Part shown: positions 10,553-20,132 of the stretch, one piece after another
Position numbering within the stretch: the first letter of the stretch is position 1
How the letters are laid out: every line of letters starts with the position of its first letter
NCBI GenBank assembly: GCA_033296885.1
Contig: MU863884.1
Coordinates: 124,001-188,000 of the forward strand
Direction of reading: 5' to 3'
Origin: Triangularia verruculosa
Lineage: Eukaryota; Ascomycota; Sordariomycetes; Sordariales; Podosporaceae
DNA length: 64,000 bases
The notes under the pieces: generated by a model
What the model saw: the letters and a program-made list of their open reading frames with translations, nothing else
Databases searched by the model: none
Told to the model about the DNA's origin: nothing
Position numbers and translations under genes: made by a program

Positions 10553-13394
10553 ATGCTCCTTCCCGAGAATTCCATGGAGCAACCACATGTCGAAACCCAC
10601 GGGAGCGGTACCGAGCCGACCTTGGACAATAATGAGCAGTCACACAACCAACCAAGCCTCTGGCGCAGGGGGCTCAACCTCTTTGGCCGCGACAAAGGGA
10701 ATGGAGGTCCTGGACCGTTCGACAACATTCCAAGAATACAGGCTGTTGGACCCGAGGATGAGAATAATAAGGATGGCGTCGCCAAACGGATATCGAGGAA
10801 GGTAGTTCCAGGCCTCCCTAGAGCTCCGACCTTCAAAAGACAACAGTCAGAAAAGCGACATAGACTTGAGCCTGTCCGGCCTACGCCCGCCGAGAGAAGA
10901 GCCGTGTCCATGGATAGACGGATTCAAATATCCAACAGCGCCTTCGATCAGTCCGACCCACGAACCAGTGCCCCAGACTTTTTTCGGCAGCCCTTCAGTC
11001 CTGAGCAATACTCACAATCGGTACCATCGATCCCAATTGACGAAGAAATGTCGAATAATGGCTATTTCGGAAGATACGGGCATGGAATGCACGGCTTCGA
11101 CGACAATGAGAACGATGCCGATTTGGATGGAGAAGAAGTCATGTCTGACTTGGATTGCCGTTCAACTACGACTTCGGCGTGGGAGAAAAAGATACATGAA
11201 GAACTGGAGCACATATGGATTCTGAACTTGTCAATGCACTTTCGGGACAAGTCAAAACGCGAGAAATTCTTCGTCACCTACAGGCAACATGAGCACCTCT
11301 GGAGGCGTGTCACGGTGTCTTTAGACTATCGAAACGCGCCGGATAACTCACTGGAGATGGAACTGTCACACACCAAATTCCAGCGGGAGAAGAGCGCCAA
11401 GATATACGAGGCTATTCAGGAGAGCTTGCCAGATATCCAATTTTATGACACTGTCACCAACTTGAAACTCCAAACGACGGATGGAAGGTTGCATGTCCAT
11501 GTGGTGGAGGATGTTAATGTTTGTTTTGCCATGATTCTTTTCCGGCTTGTTTACTGACATACAGTTTTAGGAAATCATCAGCTACCCGTCAGTCCGTTTG
11601 ATTCAGCACACAGGGTGTAGACGTATCAGGGAGCAAGATATGCAGTTCGACTCGCACATGTCTGGCTTTGTGTACAAGATGCGAGTGAATGGCCGGACGC
11701 TCATCAAGAAGGAAATACCAGGCCCGGACACGGTCGATGAGTTTCTGTATGAGATCAATGCGCTCAACTCATTACGCTCAGCAAGGAACGTCATCCAGTT
11801 TTACGGTGTTGTTGTGGACGACACAGAAGAGCATGTCACTGGTATTCTGATCAGCTACGCCGAGCAAGGTGCGCTCATCGACATCTTGTTTGATCACGCC
11901 CACGACCATCCTCCTCTTCCTTGGCCTATTCGCGAGAAGTGGGCACGGCAGATTATTGCTGGGCTGTCAGAAATTCACGAGGCTGGGTTTGTCCAGGGAG
12001 ATTTCACGCTGTCTAATATCGTTATCGATCATAACAACGACGCCAAGATCATCGACATCAACCGACGAGGTTGCCCAATGGGCTGGGAACCGCCAGAAGT
12101 AACGCCGATGATTGAGTGTAATCAGCGGATATCGATGTACATTGGCATCAAATCCGACCTGTACCAGCTAGGCATGGTGCTCTGGGCGTTGGCAACGCAG
12201 AATGACGAACCAGAGACACAAGGGAGGCCGTTGCGGATTCCGGATGATGTTGTCGACGTGCCGGCATGGTTTACGAAGGTTGTCTATATCTGTCTGAGTG
12301 ATAACCCGAGGAAGCGCCTACAGGCACAGCAGCTGTTGTCACTGTTCCCAGAGACGGAAGAGCCCTTGACTGCGGTGCCTCACCATGAGGATAACTACCT
12401 GCCACAGGAGTACATGTCGGATATCTTCTCCATCACCAGCCAACCACCAAATGTTATGAATGGAAACATGCCGAATGACTGGCAGTATATAGGACCCAAC
12501 AGCCCGAACAACCCCTATGGAAGTGGGACATTTGCGGATGATCCGTATTTCTACCCGCCTAGAGGGAGGTCACCTCCCTCCCCACAACCGAGTAACCACC
12601 GCAATGACGAGGGGTGCGAACCAGGGAGATTTGGAATGAGGAGGTTTAACACCTGGGCAGGAGGTGATTACCAGCACCCACCACCACTGGCACCGTCAAT
12701 CAGTGACATGCCGAGAAGTGCGTTAGGGGAGGACTCGGACGTGGGGGGATTCAGGAGGGGGAGACAGAGGATCAGTCTGAGGCATCAAAAGATTGCGTTT
12801 AGTGACTATGGAGATGGGGGGTTGGGTCAGGTGGGGGGGATAGACGAGGTTATGGCTGCGAGCCAGACGCTGTCGATACCGAAGCATGGGGGGGCGGAGG
12901 GGAGGAAAGGGGAGCAACAGCAGCAGCAGCAGCCGGCTACGCCCGAGTCGAGGGCGGATAGCGGGAAGGATATGACGGAATTGGCGTCGACGCCGAGGGA
13001 GGTTTTGGCGGTTGATGTGCTGCGTGAAACGGAGAAGTTGTTTCCTTCTGCGGGGAAAGATCAGGGGGTGGTTGTGCCGGCGGCGGCGGCGGCGCGGGAA
13101 GAGCGTGAGATGGCGGTGCTGGGGACGAGTTTGGGGAGGTTGGGGAGGGCGGATGATTTGAGTAATATTGGGGGTGCTTTTTCGTATGAGGGGAGGAGGG
13201 GGGGGAGGAAGGGGAGTGTGGGGAGTGGGAGTGGGAGTGGAGAGAGTGGGATTGAAGGGGAGATTGAGGAGGAGGATGAGATGGGGGATGATGAGGAGGG
13301 GGGTGATGAGGAGGATGTTGTTTTGGGTATGGAGTTGGATGGGGAGTTGGAGAGGACGGTTAGGTTGAAGGGGGGGTTGGTGGGGGTTTCTTGA
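10553..13394 (+). CDS. Protein kinase-like protein, probable pseudokinase
   Basis: Two exons, 10553-11518 and 11571-13394 (52-nt intron with TTACTGAC branch site), encode 929 residues. The first 200 residues look disordered. A fungal-type helical segment leads into a kinase fold from about residue 320 to 580. The catalytic loop reads VQGDFTLSN, so Asp and Asn are kept but HRD is replaced by QGD, and the DFG motif reads DIN. A candidate VAIK lysine lies in LIKKEI. Loss of the DFG Gly and Phe and of the HRD His/Arg suggests weak or absent phosphotransfer. The C-terminal 300 residues are low complexity (poly-Gln, poly-Ala, Gly/Ser and Glu/Asp runs). The start codon at 10553 is the first in-frame ATG; a second ATG lies seven codons downstream. 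The substrate and pathway are unknown. The gene stands alone between long spacers. Confidence 0.8.
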
Positions 13395-15962
13395 TAGGAT
13401 GGGATTGGGAAGGGTGAAAGGGAAAGAGGTTGAGGGATGGGGCCGGGGGGTTAGAGAGATGTGGGAGAGGGATGACGGCAATGGCTGCGAGCGATCGAGT
13501 CAATGACATAAAATGACAGCTACAGAAACAGAGACAGCTTTTCTTATTCAGTGTTTTTTTTTTTGAGTTTTATAGGCAAGGGAATCGGGAGGATGGGATG
13601 GCATATCTGATTTTGCGCGAGGTGATGTGATTTTCTTTAGGCTGGGCGTGAAGCAAGGGTTTTTTTGGGGCTGAGAGGGTATGGTCTTGGGAGGCAATCT
13701 GATTTGATGATTTTATGAAATCTATGCGTTCCTAGCCTGAAATTTCACAAGTGATGATATATATATATATGGTCCATGAGGTCAAGGTGTGATTCTGTGT
13801 GTTTGGTCGATAATGACTTGGTTGTGGTGTCAGACGATGAATATTTGGTGGGATACCTGACTCTTTTTCGAAATGTAGCATCGGACTCTTGACAGGATAG
13901 GGCCGAGCTACTTTCCATGCCAGGTGATTCTTCACGAGGAACCATTTGATTTTTTTACAGGCTGTGTGGTCATGGTATGGCTGCCGCCAGCAGGGGGTGA
14001 TCGTCACGACGGTGACAAGAACGTGAAGAAGAAGATGATGTCCGACCTGGTTAGTTTGACTCGTCAGACGGGTATCAAAGTTTACGTGGTCAGTATAGCG
14101 TGCCATGTGTCAAAAGCTGTCAGTCGACGAGCGGTTCGGACGGTGAGACGAAAAGACAGCCATGACAGCCACCAGGGAGAGCTACGGCGTCAAATGTGGC
14201 GTGAAGGAAGCAGTGGACGGAGTTGCGGCTCTGTCCGTGGCGAGAACCAGTGGCACACGCCGAGGCTAGATCGTCCTTAGCACTACTGCGGATGTGGCGT
14301 TCGATCTCGGGCTTTTCCATGACGCTTGTCAGGGGTTCCCGTCGAAGGCTTAGGGAGGGATGGTCCGCGGATCGTAGAGTCTGGAGAGTTTCTTAGTCGA
14401 GCTGGTAAGTACAGCAAGACTGAGCCCTTTTCGTGATAACCCAGAGCCTGTGGAAGCTGGTGATGGGCTGTATCCTGCTGAAGCATGTAGATTCAAGACA
14501 TGCAAGGTAAAGACTCGGATGAGGCCAACCTCGAACATTTAAATGTTAGCGATCTTCAGTCACATATTTATGACTTGCACGTTGTGGTGGCTTGGCAAAT
14601 CCCAAGCATTGAAAGTCAAGGCAAAGCGAAGCTCCACTTCAGCCTTGAAACGATGGCGGATCCTTCCGCCCGAACCCAACGAACGGAAAGTGAAAAAAGA
14701 GGGGCACGTCAATTCGGGAGCTGCCATTGGGGCATTCCCCTGCCCAGGTACCAGACAACGCATGACAGTTGAGATGACAGGCATCACAGAAACGGCCGGC
14801 TTTCGTTGTGTTTCTTGAGAGAGCTCCAACAGGCGGACAAGATGGTATGAGCTGCCAGATGTCGTGGCATTCAACAGATGAGCGGCAACTGTTGGCGCTG
14901 ACTTTCGTTGTGCTGTTGATTGCTCGAGATTCTGCATGTGATTGAAGATTGGGACTCCATCGCCGGCTCTTTTCCCTCCACCATCAGAATATGGGGAACC
15001 TCGCGTCAGAGACTGCTTGGCTTTCTGGCGGAACAGCGTCTGTCGTGGGTTTGCCACGGCCGGGTTTGGGGACGGGTGACGGAGGAAATCGTGAACTTTT
15101 CGGACGACGTCGTAGGTGTGCGGATTTAACAGGCAGCCAATCAGAGCACGGACTGACTTACAAGTTCCCCCCACCCAAACATGAACAGCTCCCCAACAGT
15201 TTCCTCAACAAAATTCGGGAAACGGCAAAAGTCACCTTAATCAAGGCTGGGGGAGATGCCTTCACCACCAGATGGTGCCATCCGTATGCTATCCTCGGCA
15301 GACCGGCAGCAGTTTGACCTGAGCTTGCAATTGCACCCCTCTCGAAACCTCGGCCAGTGCTGATCGTGTCGGGAAAGCTCGTTCGAGAGACATCGGGTAT
15401 CATCCCACATATTCATCCTTCGCCCATTCAGTTCCCCAACCGTTCTGCTGAGCAAAGGAATTGGCCACCGCGGCAGTTCAAACTCCACAGATTGACAGCG
15501 CCAGCAACCAGAAGCAGAAGAGGCAAAAGCAGGTGCAAAAGGCTGGATTCATTCACACATGGTGTGGTGTGCCGGTGGCCCAATCGCTGTTGAGGAAATC
15601 CGTTGACGCTGAGCGAAAAGAGTGACCTGGGTCGCCTGCCAATTTGGCAGCAAATTGAAGTACCCACGAAACCCGGCACCCGCGTGCCACCACAATCTTG
15701 ACCAGGCCTCCCTCAACCCGCCGCTCCCCCCCGCTTAAACCCACAGCTTAGACCCTTGCTTGCTTGAACCATACTTTTGTATAAAACTTTCAACCCAGCC
15801 CTTTCCTACTCTGACTTTTGCTTTCCTCCTGCCCGAGACCCCTCCACATCCGCCTTTCCGCGAACCTCTTTTTCTTTTTCAACACAGTCGACGACGAGAG
15901 GACCAAGGCCGACGTCCTCATCGACCGCGATATTGTCAACCTCCGCGACCTCCGCCCCCAAC
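13395..15962. other. Spacer: 3' end of kinase-like gene and desaturase promoter
   Basis: No protein gene is supported. The G-rich, C-poor bias of the end of the kinase-like gene continues about 80 bp past its stop. A short AT dinucleotide run lies near 13757-13770. A 204-codon frame on the minus strand (14560-15174) has no domain and unremarkable composition, so I regard it as chance. The right part is the promoter and pyrimidine-rich leader of the desaturase gene. Confidence 0.5.
15780..15786 (+). promoter_or_regulatory. Putative TATA box of the desaturase gene
   Basis: TATAAAA stands 177 bp before the start codon and is followed by a C/T-rich leader without any upstream ATG. Position and context fit a core promoter for a highly expressed gene. 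Confidence 0.5.
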
Positions 15963-17459
15963 ATGGCGTCGTCGTCGTCTGAGGCTCCCGCTTCGGCGGT
16001 CCTCCAGGCCGAGTCCTTCCCCGACGGAACCAAGGACTATGTCGCCATCCGCAAGAAGAACTGGGACCTCAAGAAGCCTCGTAGGTCGCCATGATCGTGA
16101 CATCCGGTCGATCCGGTATGCTAACAGTGCTTCCCAACAGACATCACCGACCAGCCCATCACAGCCAAGAACTGGTACAAGCACGTCAACTGGCTCAACA
16201 CCACGTTTATCATCTTCATTCCCCTTACGGGCCTTATCTCCTCGTACTGGGTTCCCCTGCAGATGAAGACCGCCGTCTTCACTGTGCTCTACTACTTCTT
16301 CGCTGGTCTCGGCATCACGGCCGGCTACCATCGTCTGTGGGCTCACACCTCCTACAAGGCTACCCTTCCTCTCAAGATCTTCCTTGCCGCTGGTGGCGCC
16401 GCCGCTGTTGAGGGCAGTGCCCGCTGGTGGTCCAGTCTCCATCGTTCTCACCACCGTTACACCGACACCGAGAAGGATCCCTATTCCGTCCGCAAGGGTC
16501 TGCTCTACAGCCACATCGGCTGGATGGTCATGAAGCAGAACCCCCGCCGTATCGGCCGTACCGACATCACCGATCTCAACGACTGCCCCGTCGTTGTCTG
16601 GCAGCACCGCAACTACATCAAGTCCGTCCTCACCATGGCCTTGATTGTTCCCATGCTCGTCTGCGGCCTCGGCTGGGGTGACTGGGCCGGCGGCTTCGTC
16701 TATGCCGGTATCCTGCGCATCTTCTTCATCCAGCAGGCCACCTTCTGCGTCAACTCCCTGGCTCACTGGCTCGGCGACCAGCCCTTCGATGACCGCAACT
16801 CACCGAGAGATCACCTCATCACTGCCCTTGTCACTCTTGGTGAGGGTTACCACAACTTCCACCACGAATTCCCCAGCGATTTCCGCAACGCTATTCAGTG
16901 GTGGCAGTACGACCCGACCAAGTGGTTCATCTCCACCATGAAGTTCCTCGGCCTCGCCTACAACCTCAAGACCTTCCCCCAGAACGAGATTGAGAAGGGC
17001 AGACTCCAGCAGCTCCAGAAGAAGCTCGACCAGAAGCGTGGCACTCTTGACTGGGGTATGCCTCTTGAGAACCTCCCTGTTGTCAGTTGGGACGACTTCG
17101 TGGAGGAGTCCAAGAACGGCAAGGCCTGGGTTGCCATCGCTGGTATCATCCACGATGTTGGCAGCTTCATTGCCGACCACCCCGGTGGTAAGACTCTTAT
17201 CAACTCGGCCATTGGCAAGGACGCCACTGCTGTCTTCAACGGTGGTGTCTACAACCACTCCAACGCTGCCCACAACCTTCTCTCCACCATGAGAGTGGGT
17301 GTTCTCCGTGGTGGCTGCGAGGTTGAGATTTGGAAGCGCGCTCAGTCCGAGAACAAGGACGTCCAGACCGTTACCGACTCTTCTGGCCAAAAGATTGTCC
17401 GCGCTGGCAACCAGGCCACCAAGGTTGTTCAGCCAGTCTCCACTGCAGATGCTGCTTAA
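15963..17459 (+). CDS. ole1: Stearoyl-CoA delta-9 desaturase with cytochrome b5 domain
   Basis: Exons 15963-16080 and 16141-17459 (60-nt intron) encode 478 residues. The enzyme introduces the delta-9 double bond into palmitoyl- and stearoyl-CoA at the ER membrane, using electrons from its own C-terminal cytochrome b5 domain. The three histidine boxes of the di-iron centre are visible: HRLWAH (near residue 103), HRSHH (near 140) and HNFHH (near 276). Hydrophobic segments flank them, and the heme-binding HPGG of cytochrome b5 lies near residue 384. Length and domain order match fungal Ole1. The start sits in a good context (caacATGgcg). Codons are strongly C-ending, as expected for high expression. 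No missing residues are seen. Confidence 0.97.
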
Positions 17460-18263
17460 ACGAATCAATCATTCAGCGCAAAGGCAGCTTGTACAACAAA
17501 TCACCCCCGCCACGATTAGACGGCGTTTAACGGGGTAGTCTGCGACCTGGAATTGATGGCTTTGTTTCAATATCCAGAGAGTCGACAACTGGCATGACTG
17601 GATGGGTCCTCGGTGTCAGTTGGGTAGTCGGACAATGTGGTAAAAGGAAGAAAAACATACCTCGCTCATCATTCATTTTCGGCTTGGTAGCAGGCGGGTT
17701 TGGGTTTTCCTTGTATCTGCGAACGAAAAAAGAAGAGGTGTCCCATCACATTTGTTTTTAGGGCGTTATGGGACATAAATCGGGCAAAGCATTGGAACTG
17801 GTGTTTTTTGATAGTTACAACTTTTATTCATACCATCATTAGGTATCAACTCATGATGACCTTGGCTTTTGTTGGCATGAAGAGATAGCATCGTTCGTTA
17901 CTGTACGTGTTTGAGTGATGATATGTAAAATAACAAGATCATGAGGCAGAATAGGGACGGGAGAAGGCGTTGATGAATAGAAGAGTCAAGACATAATGAT
18001 CTTGCAGTGTCAGTGTCTTGTGAAAACTGAAGTGACATCGGGCCGAGGGGTGTGGGGTACTGAGGTCCGACTCCATCCCCAAGACGAGGCTGCGTCTTTG
18101 TCCTCCTTCTGCCTCGCTATGGAAGGGAGTTGTGTATTAAATTAGGGGTATGGCTCAACCTTCGACGTGGAGCTACCGAAAACGAAGGTCAAGATAGGAA
18201 AAGAAGTGGATACATGAGGTCGGTAGAAATCGAGGAGAAAAAAATTAAAATGAAGGTCATATT
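17460..18263. other. 3' flank of the desaturase gene
   Basis: Probably the desaturase 3' UTR followed by spacer. A T-rich tract on the minus strand just left of the tRNA-Asp gene (about 18236-18263) can serve as its Pol III terminator. No gene is seen. Confidence 0.5.
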
Positions 18264-18344
18264 CTCTCCCGCCGGGAATTGAACCCGGGTCTCGAGCGTT
18301 GTTGGATTGACAAGCTCACATACTGACCACTATACTACGGAAGA
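18264..18344 (-). tRNA. tRNA-Asp (anticodon GUC) with a very short intron
   Basis: On the minus strand TCTTCCG pairs with CGGGAGA (one T-G wobble). The D arm is GTAT...AGTGGTCAGTAT, the anticodon arm is TGAGC/GCTCG with anticodon GTC, and the T arm is CCGGG/CCCGG around TTCAATT. The discriminator base is G. About nine extra bases (atccaacaa) after position 37 are best read as a minimal intron. A TATA-like stretch lies about 55 bp upstream. Confidence 0.85.
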
Positions 18345-19271
18345 TTTACAAGTGTTGGCACTTGTCGTAGGAAGGTTGGAAGAGTTGGCGGTGGTTGAGT
18401 ATATGATACAAGACGCTTTTCACCATCAAGCTTGGAACTACCCCTTTTTGTCGAGGTCATGAGCGTTTCGCCCTCCACCTGACAGTCCATTTTACACCAG
18501 CGAGATGAGTAGCAGTTAATCTTGGACTCCTTGCTAACTTATCATGTCACTGGTATTCCGAGGCTGCTCTCCTTCATCGTTACCGAGCTCGACATCTTCC
18601 ACGCGCGTCTGGAAGATCAATCGAGCATCTAGATCCCGTTTGTTAAGGGGTCCTTTTGTAGAAGCCTTGGTTATGTATATATAAGATTCATTCCCCTCAA
18701 AAAAGCTTGATGCCATTGAGACGGTCCTCGGACAAGAGACGAATCTTGTCCAACTAAACCACACCGCAATCCTCCCGTGTTTACAGAGAGACTGCCAGTC
18801 CCGTGCTTTATAGAATAAATGAGAGAACTTCTTCTACACTTTTCACTGTCATCGTTTCCGCTGGTCTTCTCTAAAATATCTCCAAAGCTAATGCATAGCC
18901 TTTCTGTCCTGTCCTTTGAGCTCGACTCGGGGAATATGTCAAACTTGACATACAAGCCCACAAACAACATGGTCCTCCCATATCATCAACCTTCTTCCAA
19001 GACCTAATGCCGAAAAGCAACTAAAACAAAAAGAACAACTAACCTTATTCCCAAAAATGCCACCCTGCCTCTGCGGCAAGTGACTCACTCTGTCTAAGCC
19101 ACCCAAGCCCAAACCGTCACCACAACCTTCCCTCTTCCCTGTTAAACTTTTCCGCCTCAAGCCGCCTAAGGAAGGAACCACACCACTCGCCCCTCTCTTC
19201 ACTTGCTCCTTCCCTCCCTCCACGCTATGTATATCATCTTCCCACAAGCCTTTCCATCAAAGCAACACAAC
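18345..19271. other. Spacer between tRNA-Asp and tRNA-Glu genes
   Basis: No supported coding sequence. The last 60 bp hold a TATA-like motif (tatgtata, 19226-19233) about 40 bp before the tRNA-Glu gene. This flank resembles the one upstream of the tRNA-Glu copy at 6634-6741. Confidence 0.45.
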
Positions 19272-19383
19272 TCCCATATAGTGTAGTGGTTAGCATGTCA
19301 GGTTTTCAACTTGCTCCTGCTCTTCTGAGCAAAAGTGCACAGTGAACTCCCTGGAGACCCGGGTTCAAACCCCGGTATGGGAA
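19272..19383 (+). tRNA. tRNA-Glu (anticodon UUC) with an intron
   Basis: The acceptor stem TCCCATA pairs perfectly with TATGGGA. The anticodon arm TCAGG/CCTGG carries TTC, and the T arm is CCGGG/CCCGG around TTCAAAC. An intron of about 39 nt after position 37 ends with a GAA-containing segment (agtGAAct) that can pair with the anticodon. A T-rich trailer follows directly. The mature sequence is almost identical to the minus-strand copy at 6634-6741, but the intron differs. Confidence 0.92.
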
Positions 19384-20132
19384 TCTTCTCTTTTTTTGCT
19401 TTTTCTTCCTCATCTATCTCCCTCTATACCTAATTTGTTTCCAATACCCCCCGTGCGCTCTGTTTGGTCCATCTTATCGGGTACAGTACTTGCTACCTTC
19501 ACCCTTCGTTCAACAATATGTCTCTTCACACTTCATGGTATACCTCTTTATGACTTGACATTAGATCCAGTATCCGAAGGTACTTGCCATTTACTTTGTC
19601 GGTTGCTTGTAAAGCGCCTATCCCATACTGCAAGACACGCATTGAACATGTATCACGGACAAAAAACATCGACAGAATCTCCAAGACTACTTTCCCAACC
19701 TCCGCTTTTATATTCCCTACACTAAACCTATGTATGACCATTTCCGCAATCAAGACACAAAAACAAAACCTCAGCCCCCCGCCCCTTACCATATTTTCCC
19801 CAATCTATCAAAAAGACAACCCAACCACCATTCCCACCCTTCTCTTTTTTCAAACTCTTCATGAACCCCCAATTTCCGCTGGCTCATATTTAGTAACGTG
19901 CGATGAGGGGTTTTTGTGCAAAGTGTATAAGTTGTGTGGTTGGAGGCAAACATAAAAATTTCTCGTCAACAGAAACAGGAAACTCTAAAGTGGGTTGGTT
20001 TGCATCATGTCCGTCATGTCCCATATTTTAAACCCACCCCTCTTCTTTTTGCCACACACTCTCTCCTGTAAGGTATCATTTGCTCTTCTTCATCTTCTGT
20101 CCAATACCCTTCCTCATCTTGCTCCAAAATCC
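19384..20132. other. Spacer and 3' flank of the Hsp88 gene
   Basis: Starts with the T-rich tRNA terminator. The right part is the presumed 3' UTR of the minus-strand Hsp88 gene. No gene is seen. Confidence 0.5.

Noticed and set aside
14560..15174. 204-codon open frame on the minus strand upstream of ole1
   Set aside because: No domain, no coherent composition, and it covers the desaturase promoter; long random frames are common in GC-rich spacer.
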